Assembly (NCBI RefSeq): GCF_003858655.1
Contig: NZ_RQXV01000001.1
Coordinates: 186,001-250,000, forward strand
Length of the DNA stretch: 64,000 bases
Origin: Amphritea balenae
Lineage (GTDB): Bacteria; Pseudomonadota; Gammaproteobacteria; Pseudomonadales; Balneatricaceae
Reading direction: 5' to 3'
Shown here: positions 36,197 through 44,395 of the stretch, in pieces
Position numbering within the stretch: the stretch's first letter is position 1
Layout: each line of letters begins with the position of its first letter
Notes under the pieces: model-generated
Database searches by the model: none
What the model was told of the DNA's origin: nothing
What the model saw: the letters and a program-made list of their open reading frames with translations, nothing else
Made by a program: the position numbers and the translations under genes

Positions 36197-36272
36197 TGGC
36201 GTCCCATAGGGGGTTCGAACCCCTGTTACCGCCGTGAAAGGGCGGTGTCCTAGGCCACTAGACGAATGGGAC
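36197..36272 (-). tRNA. gltT: tRNA-Glu (UUC)
   Basis: A 76-nt tRNA that reads, on the minus strand, GUCCCAUUCGUCUAG... to ...GGGACGCCA. The acceptor stem (GUCCCAU with AUGGGAC), the D arm, the anticodon arm with UUC, the TUUCGAA loop and an encoded CCA are all present and it is nearly the same as E. coli tRNA-Glu. The anticodon complement lies at 36236-36238. No other tRNA or rRNA gene is adjacent. The symbol is by analogy. Confidence 0.96.
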
Positions 36273-36631
36273 GCTGCAGTTTGAAAAGCTGAAAACCTCA
36301 ATAATTTAACAATCAAATTCAATCAGTTAACTGCCCTTCAGGACGATCGCTATGATACCCGGCAATACAAGGATGTCAAGAATCAATATCCTGTTTATGG
36401 GCTGAAAAAGAATAAACTCAGCTATAGGTTCAATTTCGCCGCGAACTCCCTTCAAACAAAATCCTTAAGCCGTACCCTTATGTACAGACTTAACTAGAGC
36501 CTCAGCGGCATCTGATAAATAAAAGTTATCAGATATGTAAGTGATTATTCATTAGACAGCCTCCCCCTATTCCCCCGACAATACAGACATACTCAGAGCA
36601 ACCCTTATTTTTCAGGAGTTCCAATAAAGCC
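36273..36631. other. Intergenic region with a 9-bp inverted repeat
   Basis: A 359-base stretch without a supported gene. It should contain the tRNA-Glu promoter (leftward, weak -35/-10-like elements only) and the promoter of the small 63-aa gene (rightward). The one striking feature is a perfect 9-bp inverted repeat at 36510-36534. Confidence 0.5.
36510..36534. promoter_or_regulatory. Perfect 9-bp inverted repeat, operator-like
   Basis: ATCTGATAA (36510-36518) and TTATCAGAT (36526-36534) flank a 7-base AT-rich spacer. It lies about 100 bases upstream of the 63-aa gene and could be a regulator site or a small hairpin. Confidence 0.4.
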
Positions 36632-36823
36632 ATGAGCACTATGATGCCGCTAGACCAGTTTCAGCAGATCCGTCACGTTGACGAAGTCGTTGAGCAAGCT
36701 GCCAATAGCTGGTGGGTTTACCGTCGCACTATTGGTTACAACGGAACTCTGAGTTCAACCGCACGAGTTGTATTTTTTGGCCGTAGCCAGGCTCAGGTTG
36801 AACAGTGGATGGCAACACAGTAA
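36632..36823 (+). CDS. Hypothetical 63-aa protein
   Basis: A 63-residue soluble protein with a CAGGAG ribosome binding site. It reads MSTMMPLDQFQQIRHVDEVV at the start, with two consecutive Trp in NSWWVYRRTIGYNG and a C-terminal helix ending MATQ. No family is recognised. It is followed by an 11-bp hairpin about 55 bases after the stop. Coding support comes from the ribosome binding site, reasonable composition and isolation between hairpins. Confidence 0.6.
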   Translation: MSTMMPLDQFQQIRHVDEVVEQAANSWWVYRRTIGYNGTLSSTARVVFFGRSQAQVEQWMATQ

Positions 36824-36876
36824 TTCGCCACACCGGTTTTAACTGACTTCTATACACCTTTAGATTTCCAGTTAAC

Positions 36877-36903
36877 CGACTGGCCAGCGATCCTGGCCAG
36901 TCG
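36877..36903 (+). terminator. 11-bp perfect hairpin after the 63-aa gene
   Basis: CGACTGGCCAG and CTGGCCAGTCG pair perfectly with a 5-nt loop. No U-run follows directly, but the next 40 bases include a TTTTTTT run inside a second weak hairpin (36918-36938). It may end transcription or stabilise a 3' end. Confidence 0.5.
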
Positions 36904-37080
36904 CCCCAATCCCAGCCGTTACTCCGTTTTTTAGTAACTGCTCGTCTTAACGTCCATCCACGGCGATTGCTTTAAAAAGCGTTACACTAAAACCAGAAGC
37001 AAACAGTATTTGATAACGATAGATTATCAATACCCTAACGATCACCGGCCCCTACTCTGGCGCCATGCAACGAATACCGG

Positions 37081-37103
37081 CCTTATTGGCCACCAGCATA
37101 AGG
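37081..37103 (+). promoter_or_regulatory. Hairpin covering the ribosome binding site of the D-Glu cyclase gene
   Basis: CCTTAT (37081-37086) pairs with ATAAGG (37098-37103). The 3' arm contains the AAGG that lies 8 bases before the start codon at 37112, so folding would hide the Shine-Dalgarno sequence. The stem is short. Confidence 0.35.
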
Positions 37104-37111
37104 TTTAACTG

Positions 37112-37900
37112 ATGAACAAAGAGATGACTCCTTTTGAAATCCGCCAGCAGATCCGTAGCGGTGAATTTACTGGCAACACCTCCGGCTTTGGTCAGGGATT
37201 TGTACAGGGCAACCTGGCTATCATGCCTAAAGCGTGGGCCAATGATTTTCTTCAGTTCTGTCAGATGAATCCTAAGCCCTGCCCTGTGGTTGGTATGTCC
37301 AGCCAGCCCGGTGAATTTATGCTGCCAGATCTGGGGCAAAACATTGATATACGTAGCGATGTGCCTAAATACCGTATCTATGAAAATGGCATCCTGACAC
37401 AGGAAGTTGCTGACCTTAAAGATTACTGGCGCGATGATCTGGTAACTTTTGTTCTCGGTTGTTCTTTCTCCTTTGAAGAGGCATTGATTGCCGACGGTCT
37501 GGAAGTACGCAACATCACCGAAGGTGTTAACGTACCTATGTACCGTACCAATATTGAATGTAAGAGCGCAGGCCGTTTCAGCGGTACTACTGTGGTTAGT
37601 ATGCGCCCGATGAAAGCCGCTGATGCGATCCGTGCAGTACAGATCTGTACCCGTTTCCCATCCGTTCACGGCGCGCCGTTACATTTAGGCGATCCGTCTC
37701 AGATCGGTATCAACGATATCAGCAAACCTGACTTTGGCGATGCGGTTACCATTAAAGAAGGTGAACTACCGGTATTCTGGGCTTGTGGTGTGACCCCTCA
37801 GGTTGCTATCGAGCAAGCCAAACCTGAATTCTGCATTACCCATAGCCCGGGTCATATGCTGATTACCGACCTGCCTAACAGCCGTCTGGCCGTTCTGTAA
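37112..37900 (+). CDS. D-glutamate cyclase family (DUF1445) protein
   Basis: A 262-residue protein of the DUF1445 family (Pfam D-Glu_cyclase, formerly putative hydro-lyase). Visible family segments are [75 protein letters not shown] and [16 protein letters not shown]. The animal homologue converts D-glutamate to 5-oxo-D-proline. Here the gene leads directly into pxpABC (5-oxoprolinase), with 26 bases between it and pxpA, a strong pathway hint. It lacks the second domain of the animal enzyme, which is encoded by the last gene of this run. Confidence 0.87.
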   Translation: MNKEMTPFEIRQQIRSGEFTGNTSGFGQGFVQGNLAIMPKAWANDFLQFCQMNPKPCPVVGMSSQPGEFMLPDLGQNIDIRSDVPKYRIYENGILTQEVADLKDYWRDDLVTFVLGCSFSFEEALIADGLEVRNITEGVNVPMYRTNIECKSAGRFSGTTVVSMRPMKAADAIRAVQICTRFPSVHGAPLHLGDPSQIGINDISKPDFGDAVTIKEGELPVFWACGVTPQVAIEQAKPEFCITHSPGHMLITDLPNSRLAVL

Positions 37901-37926
37901 CCAAGCTAATTAAGAGGAATAACAAC

Positions 37927-38661
37927 ATGTCTTTACGTCTTAATTGTGATCTCGGTGAAAGTTTTGGTTCCTGGAAAATGGGTCTGGATGAAGCGGTAAT
38001 GCCGCATATCGATCAGGCCAATATCGCCTGCGGTTTTCATGCCGGCGATCCGTTGGTATTACAAAAAACACTAACATTGGCAAAGCAAAATAATGTCACC
38101 ATCGGTGCCCACCCGGGTTATCCGGATCTGGTAGGCTTTGGTCGTCGCACCATTAAAGCAACACCGGCAGAACTCAAAGCAATGGTGCAATATCAGATCG
38201 CCGCTATCGATGGTATGGCAGCGACACAAGGCCTGTCACTTAGTTACGTTAAACCGCACGGGGCTATGTATAACGATATGATGGCCGATGCTGCGGTACG
38301 TGCCACCATTATGCAGGCAATTGCAGAATATCACCGCCCACTGGTACTGATGCTACAAAGCACACCTCAGGCAGAGCAACTGCTTGAAGAGGCAAAAGCC
38401 GCGGGTATCGAATTATGGTTCGAGATTTTCGCAGATCGTTGCTATGACGATGACGGCAAACTTCTGGCTCGCACAAAGCCAGGTGCGGTCCATACTAAAG
38501 AAAAGATGCTGGCTCAGGTCAAACAGCTTAAAGATCAGGGCACTGTTACCACCGTTAGTGGTCACACTCTGAATTTACGCGCTGACACCCTCTGTGTACA
38601 CGGCGACAATATGGATGGCGTGAATGCTATTCAAGAGATCCGTGAGCTGATCACTCAATGA
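37927..38661 (+). CDS. pxpA: 5-oxoprolinase subunit A
   Basis: A 244-residue LamB/YcsF family protein, now PxpA. Seen: LRLNCDLGESFGSWKMG at the N-terminus, ANIACGFHAGDP, GAHPGYPDLVGFGRR, VKPHGAMYNDM and the C-terminal LCVHGDN. PxpA, with PxpB and PxpC, cleaves 5-oxo-L-proline to L-glutamate using ATP. An AGAGGAA ribosome binding site precedes the start, and the stop overlaps pxpB by four bases. Confidence 0.94.
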   Translation: MSLRLNCDLGESFGSWKMGLDEAVMPHIDQANIACGFHAGDPLVLQKTLTLAKQNNVTIGAHPGYPDLVGFGRRTIKATPAELKAMVQYQIAAIDGMAATQGLSLSYVKPHGAMYNDMMADAAVRATIMQAIAEYHRPLVLMLQSTPQAEQLLEEAKAAGIELWFEIFADRCYDDDGKLLARTKPGAVHTKEKMLAQVKQLKDQGTVTTVSGHTLNLRADTLCVHGDNMDGVNAIQEIRELITQ

Positions 38662-39374
38662 ATATGATGGTTGAGAATACTATGCGTATTGAAGTTGCTG
38701 GTGAAAACGCCCTGATTATCTATTTCGGCGAAAAGACCGATCCCCGTGTTTCGGCACAGGTACAGCAGGCGGTCACTATTCTGGAAACCGAGCTCAGCGG
38801 TATGCTGATTGATATGGTGCCGTCTTACGCCTCCCTGCTGGTCATTTACGATCAATTGGCGACTGATCACCTGGAAGTACGCAGTCGGATTCGCAAAGTA
38901 CTGGATCAACTGAGCGATGCTACCAGTAACAGTGAAGGTAAGTTAGTCACTCTTCCAGCCTATTACAGCACCGAATCCGGCCCCGATCTGGCGGCCCTCG
39001 CTGAACGGGCTCAAATGAGTATTGATGAGGTTATTCAGCTTCATAGCGAAACTGAGTATCGGGTCTATGCCATTGGATTCGCACCGGGCTTTGCCTATCT
39101 TGGCGAAGTAGATGAGCGCATCGCAGCACCACGTTTATCAACACCACGCATGAAAGTGCCCCGCGGCGCTATCGCTATCGCCGATCAACAAACCGCTGTT
39201 TACCCGGCAGTCTCTCCGGGTGGCTGGAACCTGATCGGCCTTTGCCCTACCCGAATGTTTGATCCCCTGGCAGAACCGACCATGCCGGTTCAGGTAGGCG
39301 ATCGTATTAAGTTCAATCCAATCAGCCAGTCTGAGTTTATCTCACTGGGTGGCGAGCTGGGAGAGATCCGATGA
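38658..39374 (+). CDS. pxpB: 5-oxoprolinase subunit B
   Basis: A 238-residue protein of the KipI/allophanate hydrolase subunit 1 family, PxpB. The signatures are EYRVYAIGFAPGFAYLGEVD, TPRMKVPRGAIAIADQQTAV and PGGWNLIGLCPTRMFDP. It works as a heteromer with PxpC. The start overlaps pxpA (ATGA) and the stop overlaps pxpC (ATGA), so the three subunits are translationally coupled. An in-frame ATG eight codons later (MRIEVAGENA) is an alternative start. Confidence 0.93.
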   Translation: MNMMVENTMRIEVAGENALIIYFGEKTDPRVSAQVQQAVTILETELSGMLIDMVPSYASLLVIYDQLATDHLEVRSRIRKVLDQLSDATSNSEGKLVTLPAYYSTESGPDLAALAERAQMSIDEVIQLHSETEYRVYAIGFAPGFAYLGEVDERIAAPRLSTPRMKVPRGAIAIADQQTAVYPAVSPGGWNLIGLCPTRMFDPLAEPTMPVQVGDRIKFNPISQSEFISLGGELGEIR

Positions 39375-40309
39375 GCGGCTTTAAAGTTCTGCAGCCAGGC
39401 CTGCTAACCCTGATTCAGGATGCCGGACGCTTCGGTCATCATCGAATAGGCCTGACCACTGGTGGCCCATTAGATGCGCTGGCATTCAAATGGGCTAATC
39501 GTCTGGTTGATAACCCGATGAACAGCACCGCTCTGGAGATCAGTATCGGCGGTTTGGTTCTGGAAGCAGAAACCGACGCTCAGATAGTTCTGGCCGGCGC
39601 TGAAATGCCTTTGAAGATTAACGGCATTGAACAGGAACGCTGGCATGCTCACCGAGTAAAAGCTGGAGATAAGGTTGAAGTAGGATTCTCTAGCCAGGGC
39701 GCGCGCGCATATCTGGCGGTCAGTGGTGGTTTCCAGATCGAACATAGTTTCTCCAGTAGCGCGACCGTTACCCGTGAAGGCATCGGTGGCATCAATGGCG
39801 AGAAACTTCAGCAAAGCGACTACCTGCACTGCCATCCACCGGGTGAGCATCGCGCTTTTCGCCTGCCAGAAGAACACCGTCCGGACTATTTCGACGACAT
39901 TAGCCTGCGGGTGATCACCGGATACCAGCAACATGCGTTCAGTGATTATCAGAAACGGCTGTTCTTCAGCAGTGAGTATACAGTTACCGACCGTGCTGAC
40001 CGTATGGGTTATCGCCTTGAAGGGCCTGAAGTTAAGCCCTCTTTTGATGGCATTCTTTCTGAAGGCATTTGCCATGGCGCGATTCAGATCCCTGCTGATG
40101 GCCAGCCAATCGTACTGTTGAACGATCGTCAGACTATCGGTGGCTATCCTAAAATTGGCTCAATGATCGCTATGGATACTGCACGTATGGCTCAGCTCCT
40201 GCCGGGGTCACGTATCTCCTTTGAAGAGATCACCATCGATGATGCCCATAACCTGCACTGTCTGGCCCATGTCCGGTTTAACAATACTGAACCAGATCAG
40301 GTCGACTAA
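39371..40309 (+). CDS. pxpC: 5-oxoprolinase subunit C
   Basis: A 312-residue protein of the KipA/allophanate hydrolase subunit 2 (biotin-dependent carboxyltransferase-like) family, PxpC. It shows FKVLQPGLLTLIQDAGRFGH, GLTTGGPLDALAFKWANRLV, and VLLNDRQTIGGYPKIG. Completes the PxpABC complex. Coupled to pxpB by a four-base overlap; a 96-base gap with a hairpin follows before the last gene of the run. Confidence 0.94.
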   Translation: MSGFKVLQPGLLTLIQDAGRFGHHRIGLTTGGPLDALAFKWANRLVDNPMNSTALEISIGGLVLEAETDAQIVLAGAEMPLKINGIEQERWHAHRVKAGDKVEVGFSSQGARAYLAVSGGFQIEHSFSSSATVTREGIGGINGEKLQQSDYLHCHPPGEHRAFRLPEEHRPDYFDDISLRVITGYQQHAFSDYQKRLFFSSEYTVTDRADRMGYRLEGPEVKPSFDGILSEGICHGAIQIPADGQPIVLLNDRQTIGGYPKIGSMIAMDTARMAQLLPGSRISFEEITIDDAHNLHCLAHVRFNNTEPDQVD

Positions 40310-40330
40310 CGAAAAGAACACACAACAGGT

Positions 40331-40375
40331 GCCTGTCAGACAGCGCGTTCAGATACAAAAGAGCGCAGGACAGGC
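40331..40375 (+). other. Stem-loop between pxpC and the DUF4392 gene
   Basis: GCCTGTC (40331-40337) pairs with GACAGGC (40369-40375), with an inner GCGC/GCGC pair (40343-40346 with 40363-40366). There is no U-run. It may tune expression of the last gene relative to pxpABC. Confidence 0.4.
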
Positions 40376-40405
40376 TGAGATGAATTTTTTAAAGAGAACC
40401 GGTTC

Positions 40406-41275
40406 ATGTCACAGAATCAGACTAACGTAACAAACGTCGACGAGCGTGAATTAAGCAAGCAGATTGAAGACCTGTTGGTCGCTCGCAACCTGCGCGGTAT
40501 GAAAACCGTTCAACCCGCACTGCCAAGCGGCTATTACCTGCGTGCAGCACGGACTTTGTATAAGTGTAAAGGCCACGTATTAATTGGTACTGGTTTCCCG
40601 GTAGTTGATACTTTCGAGACAGATGGGCCGGTCGGCGCTATCGCACTGTATAAAGCACTGGAAGCTTTAGGAGCAACACCGGTTATTGTATGCGGACCTC
40701 CGGTTTCTCAAGCCCTGATGGCTGAATACCGTGTCCATGAGATCCGCGTTGGTGAACACACCGAGCGCGAACTGGAAGCATTTCAGGCGTTGTATAACTA
40801 CAACCCTGATGCCGTACTGTCTATCGAACGTCCGGGTCAGGCTGCTGATGGTGGTTACTATAATATGCGTGGCGAAAGCATCAGCGCCCGTACTGCATGC
40901 TTTGATACCTTCGTTAACCATGCGAAGTGCCCTACCATTGGCATTGGCGATGGCGGTAACGAGATCGGTATGGGTAACATCACAGAAGCACTGAAAGATC
41001 TGGATATTCATGCAGCATCCACTCAGGTTGATGAATTGCTGATTGCCGATGTATCCAACTGGGGTGCATACGGTCTGATCGCATTCTTCAGCTTATGGAG
41101 CGGCCGCGATCTGCTGGGCGAAATTAAGCCTCTGGAGATTCTGGAATACCTGTCTGGTCTGGGTAGTGTTGACGGTGTAACCCGTGAAAACGAACTGACT
41201 GAAGATGGCCTGCCAGTCGAAGAAGGCAAGAGCGTTATCGCCGGCTTACGCGCCCTGATCGGTTATAAAGACTAA
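40406..41275 (+). CDS. DUF4392 (D-glutamate cyclase C-terminal-like) protein
   Basis: A 289-residue protein of the DUF4392 family (Pfam GLUCM-like C-terminal). Characteristic segments are CKGHVLIGTGFPVVDTFETD, GPVGAIALYKALEALGATPV, IERPGQAADGGYYNMRGES, GIGDGGNEIGMGNI and VDELLIADVSNWGAYGLIAF. In the animal D-glutamate cyclase this domain is fused behind DUF1445; here it is a separate gene at the end of the same run, and a terminator follows. The fold suggests a Rossmann-like small-molecule enzyme. Its exact contribution to D-glutamate metabolism is not established. Confidence 0.85.
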   Translation: MSQNQTNVTNVDERELSKQIEDLLVARNLRGMKTVQPALPSGYYLRAARTLYKCKGHVLIGTGFPVVDTFETDGPVGAIALYKALEALGATPVIVCGPPVSQALMAEYRVHEIRVGEHTERELEAFQALYNYNPDAVLSIERPGQAADGGYYNMRGESISARTACFDTFVNHAKCPTIGIGDGGNEIGMGNITEALKDLDIHAASTQVDELLIADVSNWGAYGLIAFFSLWSGRDLLGEIKPLEILEYLSGLGSVDGVTRENELTEDGLPVEEGKSVIAGLRALIGYKD

Positions 41276-41290
41276 TTGCCAAACCGTTTT

Positions 41291-41317
41291 AAAAAACCGC
41301 CTTTGGCGGTTTTTTTG
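41291..41317 (+). terminator. Intrinsic terminator of the oxoproline / D-Glu run
   Basis: AAAAACCGCC and GGCGGTTTTT form a 10-bp stem with a TTT loop, followed by more T. It lies about 16 bases after the last stop. Confidence 0.93.
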
Positions 41318-41334
41318 TGCCTGCAATAGAGTGA

Positions 41335-42378
41335 TTAACCCTCCAGCATGCTAATCAGCTGAGTCTGATAATCGTCGATATCACCGATATTCTGCTCAAC
41401 CCACTCAGGGTTATGATAGCTATCCAGATAACGCGCACCGCTATCGCATATAAGGGTAACGATTGATCCCCTCTCCTGTTTACTTTTCATCTCTGCAGCC
41501 CGCTGTAACGCTCCCCAAAGATTAGTACCGGTCGAAGCCCCGGCCCGGATCCCGGTTAAACTTTCCAACCAGCGTAACGCCGCTATTGAAGCGGCATCCG
41601 GTACTTTAATCATATGATCTACAATCTGCGGCTGAAACGATTCCTCAACCTGGGGCCTGCCTATACCTTCGATTCTGCTACCCCGATCTATAGTCAGATC
41701 CCGGCGACCGGTTCTCCAGGCATCATAAAAAACCGAATGTTCGGGGTCCACCAGCACCAGCTGTGTATTAAACCCCTTATAGCGGATATACCGCCCTAAC
41801 GTAGCAGAAGTGCCTCCGGTTCCCGCACTCATCACAATGGCAGCAGGTACAGGGTGCGGCTCATGCGACATCTGGCGGTAAATGCTTTCTGCGATATTAT
41901 TATTACCACGCCAGTCCGTTGCGCGCTCCGCATAGCGAAACTGATCCATAAAATAGCCCGCACTCTCCTGAGCCAGCTGAACCGCAGCAGCATGCATCTG
42001 GGTAGGACAATCAACGAAATGACATTGCCCGCCGTACGATTCAACCTGCGCAATCTTGGCACGGGCAGTACTGGCCGGCATCACCGCAATAAATGGCACA
42101 CCGATCATTCGGGCAAAATATGCTTCCGATACCGCGGTACTGCCTGACGAAGCTTCAATGACTGGTGTCCCCTCGAGAATATGACCGTTACAGAGCGCAT
42201 AGAGAAACAGGGATCTTGCTAACCGATGCTTGAGACTGCCAGTCGGATGGGTACTTTCATCTTTTAAGTAAAGATCAATGCCCGTCATATTCGGCAGCTC
42301 AACCTTAATAAGATGCGTATCAGCAGAGCGCTGTGTATCTGCCTGAATTTTACGTATCGCCTCTTCAATCCAGCTCAT
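41335..42378 (-). CDS. PLP-dependent cysteine desulfhydrase-like protein
   Basis: A 347-residue fold-type II PLP enzyme of the cysteine synthase superfamily. The PLP lysine is K50 in [13 protein letters not shown]; substrate and phosphate loops are [15 protein letters not shown] and [15 protein letters not shown]. Within the family it looks like Cds1-type L-cysteine desulfhydrases, which release sulfide, pyruvate and ammonia from cysteine. It is divergent from a DecR-like regulator, which in E. coli controls cysteine desulfidase, supporting a role in cysteine detoxification. A cysteine synthase role cannot be excluded. Confidence 0.83.
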   Translation of the reverse strand: MSWIEEAIRKIQADTQRSADTHLIKVELPNMTGIDLYLKDESTHPTGSLKHRLARSLFLYALCNGHILEGTPVIEASSGSTAVSEAYFARMIGVPFIAVMPASTARAKIAQVESYGGQCHFVDCPTQMHAAAVQLAQESAGYFMDQFRYAERATDWRGNNNIAESIYRQMSHEPHPVPAAIVMSAGTGGTSATLGRYIRYKGFNTQLVLVDPEHSVFYDAWRTGRRDLTIDRGSRIEGIGRPQVEESFQPQIVDHMIKVPDAASIAALRWLESLTGIRAGASTGTNLWGALQRAAEMKSKQERGSIVTLICDSGARYLDSYHNPEWVEQNIGDIDDYQTQLISMLEG

Positions 42379-42470
42379 AGCTCTCTCCGGCCTGTTTTAG
42401 TGAGATTAAAGTATATGATTAAAAGGCTAGATTGTTTTTTTCTTTTATTGGATATACCTCAATATTTATA

Positions 42471-42481
42471 GAATAATATTC
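42471..42481. promoter_or_regulatory. Short palindrome between desulfhydrase and DecR-like genes
   Basis: GAATAATATTC is an odd-length palindrome in a very AT-rich divergent region, 33 bases before the regulator start. Similar AT-rich dyads are bound by Lrp/AsnC proteins; a second GAATATATTTTT stretch lies nearer the start. Confidence 0.35.
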
Positions 42482-42513
42482 TTCATTAAGGCATAAATTA
42501 AGAATATATTTTT

Positions 42514-42972
42514 ATGGATAACATAGATAAGAAAATACTTTCAATAATTCAACTTGATGCGACCCTGTCGATAAACGAGCTGGCTGAACAGGTTAATCTG
42601 TCTACCACCCCCTGTTGGAAACGAGTAAAAAAACTAGAAGATGAAGGCTTCATCCGGGCACGTGTCGCCTTATTAGACAGTAAAAAAATTGGTGCCGGGG
42701 TCTCAGTATTTGTGCACCTGAAAACTAATCATCATGATGAGCAGTGGTTGGCCCGCTTTGCTCAAAGCATCGAACGCTTTGAAGAAATTATGGAATGCTA
42801 CCGAATGGCTGGCGAATGGGATTACTTAGTCAGGGTGGCAACCCGGGATATTGAGTCTTTTGACCGGTTTTATAAAAAGCTCATTACTGAGGTTGATGGA
42901 TTAACTGAGGTGACATCCAGCTTTGCTATGGAAGAGGTAAAATTCTCAACCCAACTGCCATTGAACTGTTAA
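42514..42972 (+). CDS. decR: Lrp/AsnC-family regulator, DecR-like
   Basis: A 152-residue Lrp-type regulator. The helix-turn-helix region reads LSINELAEQVNLSTTPCWKRVKKLE, including the TTPCWKR motif, and the ligand-binding RAM domain follows (YRMAGEWDYLVRVATRDIES). It aligns along its whole length with E. coli DecR (YbaO), a cysteine-responsive activator of cysteine desulfidase. It is divergent from the desulfhydrase-like gene, so the likely job is cysteine detoxification. The upstream region is AT-rich and lacks a strong ribosome binding site. Confidence 0.85.
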   Translation: MDNIDKKILSIIQLDATLSINELAEQVNLSTTPCWKRVKKLEDEGFIRARVALLDSKKIGAGVSVFVHLKTNHHDEQWLARFAQSIERFEEIMECYRMAGEWDYLVRVATRDIESFDRFYKKLITEVDGLTEVTSSFAMEEVKFSTQLPLNC

Positions 42973-43103
42973 CCGGCACACCTGTAATAAAGTAAGTAAG
43001 AGGTAAATGTTAAAAAAGCAGAAAAAGAGTAGTCTGGTTTGACATTTATAGCGTGCTTCAGGCCAAATATTAAAGACACTCTTTAACATTCCATGGATCA
43101 GGC

Positions 43104-44318
43104 ATGTTACTCCATCAAGCACCACTTATTACTGCACTCGTATCAGCACTCATAGTAGTGCTTAGCAGTTTTAGCATACAAGACCGGTTACTTGCCGCAA
43201 CAACCCCATCGGCTGAACTTTACCCTGGCCAGCACGCCGCTTTAAAGCGATTTATACAACTAGCTGAACAAAACCAACCTACGGCTCAATATAACCTTGG
43301 ACTGATATATGAAGAGGGTAACGGAGTCCCCCCAGACCTGACTCAGGCTATCAACTGGTACAGTAAAGCCGCAGATCAGGGTAATATCCGGGCCCAGTAT
43401 AAACTGGGCTACCTGTATTATTTTGGCCCTGAAGCAATACAGAACCCACCGCTGGCAATGCAATGGTTCCATAGAGCAGCCGATCAGAATGATGCCAATG
43501 CGATCTATCGTCTGGGAGTCATTCACAGCTACCCAGACCACCCAGAACCAAACCTGCCTTTGGCCATAAGCTACCTTGAGGATGCCGCCCGGGCAGGCCA
43601 TAACGGAGCCCAACTTAAACTCGGTCAAATGCTTCAGAAAAAAGGCCTGCAACAGAATCTTCTGAAATCCTATATCTGGCTATCCCTCGCATCTGAGCGA
43701 GGCAACCGGGAAGCACTTTCTGCTCTTGAAAGCACGCGTAATCAACTGGATCACTCTGAAATAAACCTGGCTCAACGCGCCACAGATGAGATCTATCAGA
43801 CAATCTATGAGGCCCAGCCAAGCCAAACTGATTACTTCGGTGCACGGGATATCGAAATCAGCAACGCCCTTGTGCTGACGACAAACTGGCTCTACAGCCA
43901 GAACATTAATTTACAGCAGGATAAGCTGCCAGAGATCAAATTATTACAGAAAAATGAACTGGTCAGAGCGGCGTTGCAAATTGAATCTCAAAAAGGCGGC
44001 ATTGCAGATGAAATTAGCATTCTAGCGTCTTACCGAAGTTACGAGAACGTTCCCCTCAGAGCGCTTTATGATGGTAAAAACAAAGTTGTTTTAATGCCGA
44101 CTGACTGGCAATACAACAGCGTAACAGGCCAGGCAGAACTCATTCATGAACTGGTTCACCACCATCAGGTGATAAGTGGTAAAGCGGATAGGATCGCATG
44201 TACAGGCACATTAGAAAAACAAGCGATGCGATTACAGAACGCTTATCTACAAAGCCATAACCTGCCCATAACGTTTTCCGACACTGATATTATGCTGATG
44301 GGCGATTGTGACGAATAA
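43104..44318 (+). CDS. Sel1-repeat protein with HExxH zincin-like C-terminus
   Basis: A 404-residue exported protein. The N-terminus has a hydrophobic signal segment (about residues 8-32). Residues 50-190 contain Sel1-like repeats (for example YNLGLIYEEGNGVPPDLTQA and AQYKLGYLYYFGPEAIQNPP). The C-terminal 170 residues hold HELVH at 348-352, a zinc-metalloprotease motif, with E372 a possible third ligand, as in the DUF6647-like class. It is not cleanly assigned to a named family. The start is followed closely by the signal segment, and the LysR gene follows 77 bases after the stop. Confidence 0.7.
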   Translation: MLLHQAPLITALVSALIVVLSSFSIQDRLLAATTPSAELYPGQHAALKRFIQLAEQNQPTAQYNLGLIYEEGNGVPPDLTQAINWYSKAADQGNIRAQYKLGYLYYFGPEAIQNPPLAMQWFHRAADQNDANAIYRLGVIHSYPDHPEPNLPLAISYLEDAARAGHNGAQLKLGQMLQKKGLQQNLLKSYIWLSLASERGNREALSALESTRNQLDHSEINLAQRATDEIYQTIYEAQPSQTDYFGARDIEISNALVLTTNWLYSQNINLQQDKLPEIKLLQKNELVRAALQIESQKGGIADEISILASYRSYENVPLRALYDGKNKVVLMPTDWQYNSVTGQAELIHELVHHHQVISGKADRIACTGTLEKQAMRLQNAYLQSHNLPITFSDTDIMLMGDCDE

Positions 44319-44395
44319 GCATTGCACTGTTGAAAAGCTCCGATATAGTAACTAACTCCGACATAGCAACAATATCGATCTGCGAGCTGAGTCAT

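Noticed and set aside
37052-37669. 205-aa open frame antisense to the DUF1445 gene
   Set aside because: It lies wholly over a clear family gene on the other strand, has no ribosome binding site and no recognisable protein features.
39470-40075. 201-aa open frame antisense to pxpC
   Set aside because: Antisense shadow of a conserved subunit with coupled neighbours.
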